Positions 1-8,121 of a stretch of DNA of 64,000 bases are shown in pieces; within the stretch, counting starts at the first letter, position 1, and each line of letters starts with the position of its first letter. Made by a program: the position numbers and the translations under genes. The stretch is taken from the NCBI RefSeq assembly GCF_021545335.1, contig NZ_CP089312.1:868001-932000 (forward strand). The letters are read 5' to 3'. This DNA is from Streptomyces sp. GQFP. GTDB lineage: Bacteria > Actinomycetota > Actinomycetes > Streptomycetales > Streptomycetaceae. The notes under the pieces were generated by a model that worked only from the letters and a program-made list of their open reading frames with translations, was not told the DNA's origin and did not search any database.

Positions 1-497
1 AGGAGCCCGGCCTTGCTGGATGCGTAGGCGATGCTGCTGGCGGCCGGGACGAACCCGCCCGTCGACGCGATGTTGACGATGTGGCCGCCACCCTCGGCCT
101 TCAGCATCGAGGCGAATCCGCGGGCGAGCAGGAACGGTCCACGCAGGTTCGTCTCCAGGACGCGATCCCAGAGATCCGGGGTCAGGGCGTCAAGATCCTG
201 GAAGGGGATCGGCGTGTTCCACGCGGCGTTGTTGACGAGGATGTCCAACCGGCCGTGCCGGGCTCTCACCTTGCCCACGCAGTCCTCGATCGAGGCCGAC
301 GACCGCTGGTCGAGCTCGACGAGATCGGCGCACTGGCCCGCCTCGACGAGTTCGCCCGCTGCCTTCTCGGCTCCGTCCTGCGCCCCGTAGTAGCCGGCGA
401 TCACCGCTGCGCCCGCTTCGGTCAACCGTTGTGCGACAGCTCTGCCGATGCCACCGGACGCACCGGTGACGAGGGCGACCCTTCCCACCAGATCCAT
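1..497 (-). CDS. SDR-family NAD(P)-dependent oxidoreductase (partial, C-terminus off window)
   Basis: Classical short-chain dehydrogenase/reductase. About 165 N-terminal residues are visible and the gene runs off the left edge. The nucleotide-binding motif TGASGGIG is at residues 11-18, an LVNNAA motif follows, then a VNIAS block and the catalytic YASSK near the window edge. The ATG at 497 is the first in frame and leaves only a 7-nt gap after the stop of the flavin monooxygenase gene upstream, so the two form an operon. The likely role is alcohol/ketone oxidoreduction of a catabolic intermediate; the substrate is unknown. The family is certain, the specific function is not. Confidence 0.9.
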   Translation of the reverse strand, partial: MDLVGRVALVTGASGGIGRAVAQRLTEAGAAVIAGYYGAQDGAEKAAGELVEAGQCADLVELDQRSSASIEDCVGKVRARHGRLDILVNNAAWNTPIPFQDLDALTPDLWDRVLETNLRGPFLLARGFASMLKAEGGGHIVNIASTGGFVPAASSIAYASSKAGL

Positions 498-504
498 GTC
501 GGCC

Positions 505-1764
505 TCAGACCAGACAGCCGAGGTGTTCCTTGGTGAACGGCGGGTCGAGCGGGGCCCCGAACAGCGTGGTGGCGTACAGACCGGCCCAGTTCTCGTAGAC
601 CGCGTAGGGGTGGTTGCGCATCCCCATCAGGCCGCGCATGTAGTGCTGGAACAGCTTGTCGCTGCCCAGTACGGCGCCGCCGCCGATCTCGAAGACCTTG
701 GTCACCGCGCCGAGACACTGTCCGACGGCGTAGGAGGCCTCGAACCGGGCCTGGGCGCGCTTCTCGTTGGAGACGGGCACGCCCGCGAGGACATCGGCGT
801 GGATGGAGTCCCAGGTGCGCGGGATACGCGCCCGTGCGTCCTTGACCAGGGTCATGGCTTCGGCCAGACGGATGTGAACGGCCGAGTTCTGCGCGGCCAC
901 CGTGCCGAGCAGGGCGGACGCGCGGCGCCTGTTGTCGTCGATGAAGGCGTCGAGGGCTCCGACCGCGGCACCGATCGCGGGCGAGGCGATGTTGTAGGCC
1001 CACATCGACAGCCAGGGGAGCTCGAAGATCGGGCTGGTGTTGACGGCCTTGCCCGGCTCGTTGCCGTGGTAGACGTCGTCGACGGTCTGTGTGCGGTACT
1101 CCGGGACGACGGCGTCGACCGTGACGTCCTTGCTTCCGGACCCCTGGAGGCCCGCGACCCGCCAGCTGTCCTGGTCGATCTCGTAGTCGGCCGCCGGCAC
1201 CAGGAAGACCCGGTACTCATGACCGTCGCCCTCGTCCGGGATGATGCCCGCGAGGCAGATCCACTGGGCGTGGTCGACACCGCTGAGGAACTTCCACCGC
1301 CCCGTGAGCCGGAAGCCGTCGCCGACGCGTTCCACCTTGCCGGTGGGCGCGAAGGACGACGCCACCCGGGCGTCCGGGTTCTCGCCCCAGACGTCCTGCT
1401 GGGCCTGCTGGGAGTACAGACCGATGTACCAGGAATGTCCTCCGAGGATCCCGCCGACCCAGCCGCTGGAGGGGCAGGCCGAACCGAGCCGGACGAGCGC
1501 CTCCTCCCAGGTCGACGGGTCGATCTCGAGTCCGCCCCACTGCCTCGGCTGCATCGCGCGGAATATGCCCGCGTCCGTCATCGCCTGGATGTTCTCGTCG
1601 GGCGCGCGCCGGATCTCGTCGGCCTTGAAGGTGTTTTCCCTCAGGAGGGGCAGGATGGCGTCGACGCGCTCCAGGAAGCGAGCGGAGTCGCCGAGCGGCT
1701 GGCGGGCATCGGCCTCGACGGTCTGCGGTGGCTGGATTGCATCGGCTTGGGCGAGTCGTGACAT
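505..1764 (-). CDS. Flavin-dependent monooxygenase, acyl-CoA dehydrogenase fold (HsaA-like)
   Basis: A 419-aa protein with the acyl-CoA dehydrogenase fold but of the group D flavin monooxygenase type, which includes HsaA (3-HSA hydroxylase of steroid degradation) and C2 subunits of p-hydroxyphenylacetate hydroxylase. Such enzymes hydroxylate phenolic rings using reduced FMN/FAD from a separate reductase. Typical features are the QWGGLEIDP segment, CPSSGWVGGILGGHSWY, the FLSGVDHAQWICL segment and a C-terminal LFQHYMRGLMGMRNH helix. No flavin reductase (HsaB-like) gene is visible nearby, so the partner would have to be encoded elsewhere. It is first gene of a minus-strand pair with the SDR and diverges from the FadR-like regulator. 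Steroid specificity is inference. Confidence 0.85.
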   Translation of the reverse strand: MSRLAQADAIQPPQTVEADARQPLGDSARFLERVDAILPLLRENTFKADEIRRAPDENIQAMTDAGIFRAMQPRQWGGLEIDPSTWEEALVRLGSACPSSGWVGGILGGHSWYIGLYSQQAQQDVWGENPDARVASSFAPTGKVERVGDGFRLTGRWKFLSGVDHAQWICLAGIIPDEGDGHEYRVFLVPAADYEIDQDSWRVAGLQGSGSKDVTVDAVVPEYRTQTVDDVYHGNEPGKAVNTSPIFELPWLSMWAYNIASPAIGAAVGALDAFIDDNRRRASALLGTVAAQNSAVHIRLAEAMTLVKDARARIPRTWDSIHADVLAGVPVSNEKRAQARFEASYAVGQCLGAVTKVFEIGGGAVLGSDKLFQHYMRGLMGMRNHPYAVYENWAGLYATTLFGAPLDPPFTKEHLGCLV

Positions 1765-2081
1765 CGTCGTCTCTTCTCAGTTGCTGACGTTTGATCCTTT
1801 TGTGAGCCCTCCCGGGGTATCGCCGGGCTGGCTACGCGCAGGTTAACAATCCTGCACACACGATTCAAGAGTTTTGCATCCCGAGGTATCTGAGCAGCGA
1901 TTATGACTGCATGATCTGCGATATCTACGCTGATCAGAGGGGTCAACCCCCAAAACGACTGCTGGGGAGGGACGCGATTCCTCTATCCTGGCTGCAGGAT
2001 CGTCCGCAGGTGGCACACGAGCGACCCGGTTCGCCCCTACGACCGGCCTGGTCGGCGCCACCCCGCCCCTGAAGGGACCCC
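1765..2081. promoter_or_regulatory. Divergent intergenic region (HsaA-like gene / FadR-like regulator)
   Basis: This 317-bp gap between divergent genes is clearly more AT-rich around 1850-1945 than the flanking genes. It holds small palindromes: CTGATCAG at 1930-1937, then GGGGTcaACCCC at about 1939-1950. Both promoters and the operator of the GntR/FadR-family regulator are probably here. No motif could be assigned to the regulator with confidence and no gene was found in it. Confidence 0.4.
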
Positions 2082-2819
2082 ATGTCATCGCGCCAGGGAA
2101 CCAACCCGTCACGCGCCCAACAGGTCGCCTCCGCGATCGAGAACGAGCTGCTCGCAGCCCGGACCCCGGTAGGCACATCGCTGGGCAGGCGCACGGACCT
2201 GATGGAGAAGCACCAGGTCAGCCCCATGATCATGAACGAGGTGCTGCGGATCCTGCGGGACCGGGGGCTCGTCGTGGTCAAGCCGGGTCCGGGCGGCGGC
2301 GTGTTCGTGGCCAGCCGACCTCCGCAGGTCCGCCTCGGCGCGCTCGACGTCTGGTTCTCCCAGACGGCCACCGACCCGCTGGACATGTTCGAGGCCCGGA
2401 CCCATCTCGAGGACACCCTGACGCCGGTCGCACTGGACCGCGCGGGCCCCTCCGACGTGCGGGACATGGAGTGGGCCGTGGAGGAGATGAGGTCGGCCGC
2501 GACACCGCGCGCGTTCCTCGACGCCAATCTCCGGTTTCACATGGCGATCGCCAGGGCGGCCCGGATCACCGTCCTGACCGGCATGTACGAGGCGGTCGCC
2601 ACGATCATCACGGGAAGCGTGACCAAGGTCGAACTGCTGCCCGGGCACGAAGAGATGTACACGCACAGCATCGAGGTACACGCCGAGATCGCCACCGCGA
2701 TCCGGGAACAGGACCGGGAAGCCCTGGCCAAACTGATGGTCCTTCACCGGCAGGATCTCGTGCGGGCCAGCGACTCGTCCCGCTCCCCCGCGGCGGCGAA
2801 ACGGAGCGCCTGTCTGTAG
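2082..2819 (+). CDS. GntR-family transcriptional regulator, FadR subfamily (FCD domain)
   Basis: A 245-aa regulator. The N-terminal winged helix-turn-helix spans about residues 8-75 (SRAQQVASAIENEL, LMEKHQVSP, ILRDRGLVVVKPGPGGGVFV). The C-terminal all-helical FCD ligand-binding domain starts near residue 100 and carries the LDANLRFHMAIARAA and HSIEVHAEIATAIREQD helices, whose His residues usually bind a metal in this family. The ATG at 2082 follows a GAAGGGA ribosome-binding site. Divergent from the flavin monooxygenase gene and upstream of the C-C hydrolase, it probably represses one or both in response to a carboxylate intermediate. The effector is unknown. Confidence 0.9.
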   Translation: MSSRQGTNPSRAQQVASAIENELLAARTPVGTSLGRRTDLMEKHQVSPMIMNEVLRILRDRGLVVVKPGPGGGVFVASRPPQVRLGALDVWFSQTATDPLDMFEARTHLEDTLTPVALDRAGPSDVRDMEWAVEEMRSAATPRAFLDANLRFHMAIARAARITVLTGMYEAVATIITGSVTKVELLPGHEEMYTHSIEVHAEIATAIREQDREALAKLMVLHRQDLVRASDSSRSPAAAKRSACL

Positions 2820-3016
2820 TCAGCGGCACTTCTTCTTGAAACATGTATGCATAATTGCCTATGGTGGGGCCGTCCCGGTCAGCGGGACGAGGAGGTAGCC
2901 ATGGCAGAGGCCTGTCGACCGGGGCGCACCGACCGTCCGTCGCCTGCCGGGGTTCAGCGCAACAGACCAGCCATGTACAGGCGCGAGCCGACCGGCCGCC
3001 CCACGCGGCCGAACCG

Positions 3017-3048
3017 GTGCCTCAGGCACAGTTTGTTGCCTTAGGCAC
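3017..3048. promoter_or_regulatory. Twin palindromic operator upstream of C-C hydrolase
   Basis: Two copies of the same palindrome lie in tandem: GTGCCTcAGGCAC (3017-3029) and TTGCCTtAGGCAC (3036-3048), with centres 19 bp apart, about 70 bp before the hydrolase start. Spaced repeats of this type usually bind a dimeric repressor or activator cooperatively. The FadR-like regulator just upstream is the nearest candidate, but this assignment is inference. Confidence 0.6.
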
Positions 3049-3113
3049 TGTTCGGTGTCGGCGCCTCCCCGATGCGCCAACGATCCTTTCGCCAACTTCT
3101 CCCTGGAGCAGCG

Positions 3114-3935
3114 ATGACCACCACTACGGACCTTTCAGCGGGCCGCCGAGTCGACGTCGCCGGCATCGACACCTTCTATCTCGAAGCCGGTGCCGGCGAT
3201 CCCGTCATCCTGCTGCACGGATCAGGACCCGGCGTCTCCGCGTTGGCCAACTGGCAGCACAACATCCCCGGCCTCGCCGAGGAGTTCCGCGTCCTCGCCC
3301 CCGACGTCGTCGGCTACGGAGCGACATCCCGGCCGCAGGACGTGCGGTACTCGCTGGAGACCTGGGCGGACCACGTGCTCGGGTTCATGGACGCGCTCGG
3401 CATCGAGCGCGCGTCTCTCGTCGGGAACTCCCTCGGGGGGCGGATCTCCCTCGCCCTGGCCGAGCAGCATCCGGACCGCGTCCACCGCATGATCCTCATG
3501 GGCTCCCCCGGCGTCGGGATGACCGTCACCGACGGCCTCAAGGCACTACGCGGCTACGAGCCCTCGCCGGAGAACATGCGCGCTCTCCTGGTCGACTACT
3601 TCGCCGTCGACAAGTCGATCATCACCGACGAGCTCGTCCGCATTCGCTATGAGGCGAGCGTCGAGTCCTTCGGCGCATATCGTGCGATGTTCTTCGACGA
3701 GAGGCACGCCGGGAACGACCTGGGGATCACGGAGGAGCAGGTCCGGTCGATCCGGACACCGGTACTGCTCGTGCACGGCCGCGAGGACAAGGTCGTCCCG
3801 CCCGAGGTGTCCTGGAACATGGCCAAACTGCTCCCCGAGGCCGATCTGCACCTCTTCGCCCGCTGCGGGCACTGGACGCAGATCGAGAGGGCTGCCGAGT
3901 TCACCGAGCTCGTCACGGCGTTCCTGCGCGGCTGA
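3114..3935 (+). CDS. Alpha/beta hydrolase, meta-cleavage-product C-C hydrolase type (HsaD/BphD/MhpC-like)
   Basis: A 273-aa alpha/beta-hydrolase. The oxyanion segment HGSGPGVSALANW is the signature of C-C hydrolases that cut vinylogous 1,5-diketones made by extradiol ring cleavage (BphD, HsaD, MhpC). The nucleophile sits in GNSLGG, the acid Asp in HGREDKVVP and the base His in CGHWTQIE near the C-terminus. The start was put at 3114 (MTTTTDLS), after CTGGAGCAGCG; an ATG 42 nt upstream is in frame but less well placed. No extradiol dioxygenase lies in the window, so its substrate must be produced by an enzyme encoded elsewhere, or the protein hydrolyses an analogous diketone. A strong hairpin follows. 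Confidence 0.88.
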   Translation: MTTTTDLSAGRRVDVAGIDTFYLEAGAGDPVILLHGSGPGVSALANWQHNIPGLAEEFRVLAPDVVGYGATSRPQDVRYSLETWADHVLGFMDALGIERASLVGNSLGGRISLALAEQHPDRVHRMILMGSPGVGMTVTDGLKALRGYEPSPENMRALLVDYFAVDKSIITDELVRIRYEASVESFGAYRAMFFDERHAGNDLGITEEQVRSIRTPVLLVHGREDKVVPPEVSWNMAKLLPEADLHLFARCGHWTQIERAAEFTELVTAFLRG

Positions 3936-4031
3936 TCCGACCGGCGAGAAGGGGATGCCGTGGGGCGGTGCCACGGTGTCGTGGCCAACGTTGTCCGCCG
4001 GACCGTAGCCGTCGAAGCGCGCGATTCGAGA

Positions 4032-4088
4032 GCGCGAACGGTCCCTCCGCCGAGGCACCCGAGGAGGAGGCGGAGGGACCGTTCGCGC
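4032..4088. terminator. Bidirectional hairpin terminator between convergent genes
   Basis: A perfect 20-bp inverted repeat: left arm 4032-4051, right arm 4069-4088, loop 17 nt. It lies between the convergent C-C hydrolase (+) and SDR (-) genes and ends 8 nt before the SDR stop. It fits a factor-independent, U-tract-less terminator as is usual in Streptomyces. Confidence 0.8.
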
Positions 4089-4096
4089 CACCTCGC

Positions 4097-4900
4097 CTAC
4101 TGCACGCCCGCCCTCAGCGTGAACCCGCCGTCCACCGCGAGAACCGTGCCGGTGACGAACTCCGACTCCGCGGACGCGAGGAACAGTGCCGCGTTGGCCA
4201 CGTCCCAGCTGGTGCCCTGGTGACCCATCGGAACCATCGCGGCGCGTCTGGCGGCCACCTCCGCCCGCTCGACGCCGCCCGCGCGGGCTGTCGCGTCGAC
4301 GCCCATCGGGGTGTCCATCATCCCGGGCGCGACGCAGTTCACCCGGACCCCGTGCGGGGCGTACTCCAGGGCGAGACTGCGGGTCATGGCGTGCACCGCC
4401 GCCTTGGACGTGGTGTACGCGATGGTCTCGCCGCCGGCGAGCAGCCCGGCCATGGAGGAGATGTTGACGATCGCGCCGCTCCCCCGCTCCCGCATGTGCG
4501 GCAGAACCGCCTTGCAGGTCAGCCACATGCCGGTGAGGTTGACCTCGAAGCCGTGCCGCCAGCGTTCGACGGGCAGGTCCTCGGTGCGGCCGAAGGGCAC
4601 GATGCCGACGTTGTTGTGCAGGATGTCGACGTGCCCGAGTTCGGTGAGGGCCGCGTCGAGGATGCCGGCGCAGTCGTCCTCGACGGTGATGTCGGCCCGG
4701 TGCGCGGTCGCGGTCCCGCCCTCCTTCCGTACCAGCTCCGCGGTCTCCTCCGCCGACGCGAGGTCCCGGTCCACGACGAGGATCCGGGCGCCCTCACGGG
4801 CGAAGGTCAGCGCGACGGCACGGCCGTTGCCGGTGGTGGCGCCGGGGGTCTGCCCGCCGCCGACCACCACGGCGGTCTTTGTGTCGAGTCGCCCGCTCAC
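4097..4900 (-). CDS. SDR-family oxidoreductase
   Basis: A 267-aa classical SDR. The glycine-rich segment VVVGGGQTPGATTGNGRAV carries a small insertion compared with the usual TGxxxGIG. It has the HNNVG motif, INISSMAGLLAGG with the catalytic Ser, YTTSK with Tyr/Lys, and a C-terminal FVTGTVLAVDGG. The GTG start at 4900 overlaps the stop of the upstream CMD gene by 4 nt (GTGA). It is the last gene of the five-gene ferredoxin-P450 operon and probably oxidises an alcohol made by the P450. The substrate is unknown. Confidence 0.9.
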   Translation of the reverse strand: MSGRLDTKTAVVVGGGQTPGATTGNGRAVALTFAREGARILVVDRDLASAEETAELVRKEGGTATAHRADITVEDDCAGILDAALTELGHVDILHNNVGIVPFGRTEDLPVERWRHGFEVNLTGMWLTCKAVLPHMRERGSGAIVNISSMAGLLAGGETIAYTTSKAAVHAMTRSLALEYAPHGVRVNCVAPGMMDTPMGVDATARAGGVERAEVAARRAAMVPMGHQGTSWDVANAALFLASAESEFVTGTVLAVDGGFTLRAGVQ

Positions 4901-5310
4901 AGGTCCTCCACCTCCGTCTTCTTGCCGGTGACCTTGTCCACGGTCCACTCGAAGGCCGTGGCGATGGGCCAGCCCGCGTAGTACGCGATCTGCGCGGCCA
5001 TCTCCCGCAGTTCGTCCTCCGTCAGGTCACCGCTGTCCAGGGCGGCCTTGGCATGGAGCGGCCCGTGCACCTGGTTGGCCTGGAGCATGGCGAGCACGGT
5101 GAGGGTGACGATGCGCCGCTCCCGTACCGTCAGGCCGGGCCGGTTCCACAGGTCACCGAAGACGACCTTGGTGGCCAGATCACTGACCGAGCCGGGCTCG
5201 TTGTCGATGAACTCGGCGGGCACGCACATGACTTCGGCCTGCGTCGCCCGGCCGATCGCGTCGAGGTGGGCGAAGTTGTCCGTCGCACGGCGGTCGCTCA
5301 CGGCGCTCAC
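4897..5310 (-). CDS. Carboxymuconolactone decarboxylase family protein
   Basis: A 137-aa AhpD/CMD-like protein. The core LTVRERRIVTLTVLAMLQANQVHGPLHAKAALDSG resembles the gamma-carboxymuconolactone decarboxylase helix (His-rich, HGPLHAKAAL) and lacks the CxxC of AhpD-type peroxidase partners, so it is not expected to be a thiol peroxidase. The GTG at 5310 overlaps the P450 stop by 4 nt; another GTG at 5301 is possible. It is translationally coupled between P450 and SDR genes. In this setting it may catalyse lactone isomerisation or decarboxylation downstream of the P450. This is inference. Confidence 0.82.
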   Translation of the reverse strand: MSAVSDRRATDNFAHLDAIGRATQAEVMCVPAEFIDNEPGSVSDLATKVVFGDLWNRPGLTVRERRIVTLTVLAMLQANQVHGPLHAKAALDSGDLTEDELREMAAQIAYYAGWPIATAFEWTVDKVTGKKTEVEDL

Positions 5311-6524
5311 CAGGTCACCGGCAGGGTCTCGAGGCCGTACGTCAACGCGTCGTCGTGGAAGTGCAGTTCGCTCTCCTCGACGGCGAGCCGCAGGTCCGGG
5401 ATGCGCTGGAACAGGCGGGGCCAGGCCACCTGCATCTCGACCCGGGACAGGTTCTGCCCCAGGCACTGGTGGACGCCGTACCCGAAGCCCATGTGCTTGC
5501 GTTCGACGCGGGTGATGTCGAGCTTCTCCGGCTCGGCGAAGACCAGCGGGTCGCGGTTGGCGGCGGGCAGGTTGCAGATGATGCCCTCGCCCGCGCGCAG
5601 CAGGACGCCGCCGACTTCCATGTCCTGGGTGAGGACCCGGCGGGGCTCGGTCTGCACCATGCTCCAGTACCGCATCATCTCCTCGACGCACGTCGAGGCG
5701 TACTTCGCCGGGTCGGAGAGCATGATGGCGCGCTGCTCCGGTTCCCGGACGAGGGCGAGGATGCCGAGGCCGATCATGTTGGCGGTGGTCTCGTGGCCCG
5801 CGCCGATCACCAGCGCGCCCAGGCCCACGGCCTCCTCGAAGGTGAGGTCGCCCTTCTCGTCGACATGGACGTTGACCAGGCGGGAGAGCAGCCCGTTGTC
5901 GGGCCGCGTGCGCTTGCTCTCCATGTGCGCGCTCAGATTCGCGTGCAGCGCCGCGTGCGCCGCCATCTTCTCCTCGTGCGGAACGCTGAGCTGGACGAAC
6001 TTCTTCGACGACTCGTGGACGGTGTGCCGCTCCTCGTACGGGACGCCGAGCACCTCGCAGATCACGACGGTGGGCAGTGCGAGCGCGAAGTGCTCGATCA
6101 GGTCCAACGGCCGTTCCATGACGATGAGTTCGTCGATGAGAAGGTCGGTCAGCTCGGCGATGCGCGGGCGCAGCGCCTCGGAGCGTTTGGCGGTGAAGTC
6201 CGGGTTGAGGATGCGGCGGATGGGCAGGTGCTGGTCGCCGTCCTTGCGGAAGAAGATGTCGCCCTCGACGGCCGGCTGGGCGTCGCTGGTGTTGGGGAAG
6301 CCCGGGGCGGTGACATCCGCGCTGATCCTGTCGCCCGCGCCGAGGATCTGCTGGATGTGGTCGTGGCGGGTGATGAGCCACGGCGTGCTGCCGTCCCAGA
6401 TCGTCACCCGGCGCGGGGTGCCGCTCTCACGGAACTCGGTGGCGGTCTCGGGCGGGGCGAAGGGGCAGCCCCGCTTCAACGGGAACTGGGGGGCTTGTTC
6501 GGTGGCGGTGGCGGAGACGGTCAT
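5307..6524 (-). CDS. Cytochrome P450 (first of three)
   Basis: A 405-aa soluble bacterial P450. I-helix oxygen-binding motif GAGHETTA is at 241-248, the ExxR pair in EEMMR at 281-285 and the heme loop FGYGVHQCLGQ with Cys354. The ATG at 6524 follows an AGGAGTT-type ribosome-binding site. Together with the ferredoxin and ferredoxin reductase genes just upstream it forms a complete class I electron-transfer chain, which is strong evidence of a dedicated hydroxylase. The family is similar to bacterial steroid/terpenoid CYPs, but the subfamily cannot be assigned by eye. Confidence 0.96.
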   Translation of the reverse strand: MTVSATATEQAPQFPLKRGCPFAPPETATEFRESGTPRRVTIWDGSTPWLITRHDHIQQILGAGDRISADVTAPGFPNTSDAQPAVEGDIFFRKDGDQHLPIRRILNPDFTAKRSEALRPRIAELTDLLIDELIVMERPLDLIEHFALALPTVVICEVLGVPYEERHTVHESSKKFVQLSVPHEEKMAAHAALHANLSAHMESKRTRPDNGLLSRLVNVHVDEKGDLTFEEAVGLGALVIGAGHETTANMIGLGILALVREPEQRAIMLSDPAKYASTCVEEMMRYWSMVQTEPRRVLTQDMEVGGVLLRAGEGIICNLPAANRDPLVFAEPEKLDITRVERKHMGFGYGVHQCLGQNLSRVEMQVAWPRLFQRIPDLRLAVEESELHFHDDALTYGLETLPVTW

Positions 6525-6557
6525 GGGGGGAACTCCTTACCTTGGGGGGGTGTGGTG

Positions 6558-7763
6558 TTACACCGGCGCGGTGAGCGACTCCCAGTCGGCGCGGTCGGCG
6601 ACGAGCGGGCGCAGAGCGCGCAGCGGGCGGACCATGTTCACGCCGAGGGCAGCAGTGACCTGTGCGCCGCGGGCGTACAGCGCGGTGAACTTCCGCTGTT
6701 CCAGGCTGCCTTCGACCATGCGCATCCGGTCGGCGCCACGCGTCCGGCCGTGGATCTGGATCTTCAGGTCGTACTGGTCGGACCAGACGTACGGCACGGA
6801 GGTGAAGGCGGTGGCGGCCTCGGGTCCCGCGATGATGTTGCGGGCGACGGCCAGCCCCTGTTCGGAGGCGTTCGTACGGTGCTCGATGCGCAGCCGTTCC
6901 CCGGTGACCGGGTCCGGCCAGGAGGCCACGTCCCCGGCGGCCCAGACGCCCCTGCCCGCGTGCAGTGTGGCGTCGCACTGGACGCCGTTGCCGACCGGAA
7001 TCCCGCTGCCGGCGAGCCATTCGACGTTGGGCCGGGTGCCGATGCCGATCAGCACGGCGTCCGCCGGGAGGGTCCGCCCGTCGGTGAGCCGGACGCCCGT
7101 CGCGCGCCCGCCGTCGGTGACCACTCCTTCGACGAGCGCTCCCGTCTCCATCCGCACACCGTGCTCACGGTGGAGATCCGTCAGCATTCCGCCGACGTCC
7201 GCACCGACCGCGTCGGCGAGCGGCACCGCCTGGTCGGTCACCAGGGTGACCTCGCAGCCGAGGCCCACGGCGACGGCGGCGGCCTCCGCCCCGATGAAGC
7301 CCCCACCGACGATCACGAGGTGCGGGCGCCGCGCGAGCGCGTCCCCGAGGGCGACCGCGTCGTCGAGGGTGCGCAGCACATGGACGCCTTCAACGCCCTC
7401 GGCGCCGGGCAGTGTGCGGGCGCGCACGCCGGTGGCGACGACCAGGGCGTCGTACGCGAGCGGTTCGTGGCCGCCGTCCAGCTCGACCTCACGGGCGGCG
7501 GTGTCCAGCGCCCGCGCCCGCGCACCGAGCCGGACCTCCACATCGAGGTCGCCGTACGCCTCGGGGGGACGCAGCAGCAGTCGCTCGGCGGGCCAGTCGC
7601 CGGACAGCAGCTGTTTCGACAGGGGCGGACGGTCGTACGGATAGTGCCGCTCCTCCCCCACCAGGACGAGCCGTCCGTCGTAGCCGGCGCGGCGCAGCCC
7701 CTCGGCCGCCGCAAGACCGGCGGCCGAGGCGCCGACGATCACGACCCTGCGCGGCGCTGTCAC
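6558..7763 (-). CDS. FAD-dependent ferredoxin/rubredoxin-type reductase
   Basis: A 401-aa putidaredoxin-reductase-like flavoprotein that passes electrons from NAD(P)H to the ferredoxin encoded just upstream. The FAD-binding motif GASAAGLAAAE is at 11-21, followed by YPYDRPPLSKQLL; the NAD-binding motif is VIVGGGFIGAEAAAV near 150, and the second FAD motif GVWAAGDVASW near 280. The GTG start at 7763 overlaps the ferredoxin stop by 4 nt. A near-identical layout is found in the second P450 locus at 41.6 kb, suggesting duplication of an electron-transfer module. Confidence 0.95.
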   Translation of the reverse strand: MTAPRRVVIVGASAAGLAAAEGLRRAGYDGRLVLVGEERHYPYDRPPLSKQLLSGDWPAERLLLRPPEAYGDLDVEVRLGARARALDTAAREVELDGGHEPLAYDALVVATGVRARTLPGAEGVEGVHVLRTLDDAVALGDALARRPHLVIVGGGFIGAEAAAVAVGLGCEVTLVTDQAVPLADAVGADVGGMLTDLHREHGVRMETGALVEGVVTDGGRATGVRLTDGRTLPADAVLIGIGTRPNVEWLAGSGIPVGNGVQCDATLHAGRGVWAAGDVASWPDPVTGERLRIEHRTNASEQGLAVARNIIAGPEAATAFTSVPYVWSDQYDLKIQIHGRTRGADRMRMVEGSLEQRKFTALYARGAQVTAALGVNMVRPLRALRPLVADRADWESLTAPV

Positions 7764-7954
7764 GCGGACACCTCGATGGCCGCGGCCGGGCAGACGGCGG
7801 CCGCCTCGCGGACTGTGTCCAGCTGGTCGGCCGGGGGCGCGGCATCGAGGAGGACTACGACACCGTCCTCGTCACGCTGGTCGAAGACATCGGGCGCCAC
7901 CAGTACGCACTGGCCCGCTCCGCAGCACTTCTCCTCGTCGATGGTGATCTGCAT
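7760..7954 (-). CDS. [3Fe-4S] ferredoxin for P450
   Basis: A 64-aa ferredoxin. Cys10, Cys16 and Cys55 (CxxxxxC ... CP) ligate a [3Fe-4S] cluster; the fourth Cys of a [4Fe-4S] site is absent (Ala13), as is usual for P450 ferredoxins of actinomycetes. It is the first gene of the five-gene operon; its start is about 50 bp from the 38-bp palindrome. It delivers single electrons from the reductase to the P450. Confidence 0.95.
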   Translation of the reverse strand: MQITIDEEKCCGAGQCVLVAPDVFDQRDEDGVVVLLDAAPPADQLDTVREAAAVCPAAAIEVSA

Positions 7955-8002
7955 GGTGCTCCAATCGGCCGGGGCGCACTCCGGCGCGCCCGACGTCCGT
8001 CA

Positions 8003-8040
8003 GTAAATGAACGAATGTAAATTTACACACGTTCATTTAC
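8003..8040. promoter_or_regulatory. 38-bp palindromic operator between ferredoxin-P450 operon and TetR gene
   Basis: Near-perfect palindrome: outer arms GTAAATGAACG / CGTTCATTTAC and inner TGTAAATTTACA, with only two mismatched pairs. It is AT-rich in an otherwise very GC-rich region, and lies 49 bp before the ferredoxin start and 82 bp before the TetR start. It is the expected binding site of the TetR protein, which would then repress both divergent units. The nested structure could hold two dimers. Confidence 0.8.
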
Positions 8041-8121
8041 GGCGCACAGCCCATCTCCTCCGCGTCCGTTGTGAGTTGAACCACGTTCGAGCGACGACCT
8101 CCCCTGTGTCAGGGTGGAGGT

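Noticed and set aside
448..1761. A long plus-strand reading frame opposite the flavin monooxygenase gene
   Set aside because: It mirrors the real minus-strand gene; its composition (Asp/Val/Arg/Gly-rich) is that of an antisense frame in GC-rich DNA and no domain can be read in it.
2847..3044. A 65-aa frame before the C-C hydrolase
   Set aside because: It overlaps the twin palindromes, has weak coding character and no homology; treated as leader DNA.
4879..8006. Very long plus-strand frames over the P450 operon (up to 921 codons)
   Set aside because: They are antisense shadows of the ferredoxin, reductase, P450 and CMD genes, each of which has clear family motifs on the minus strand.
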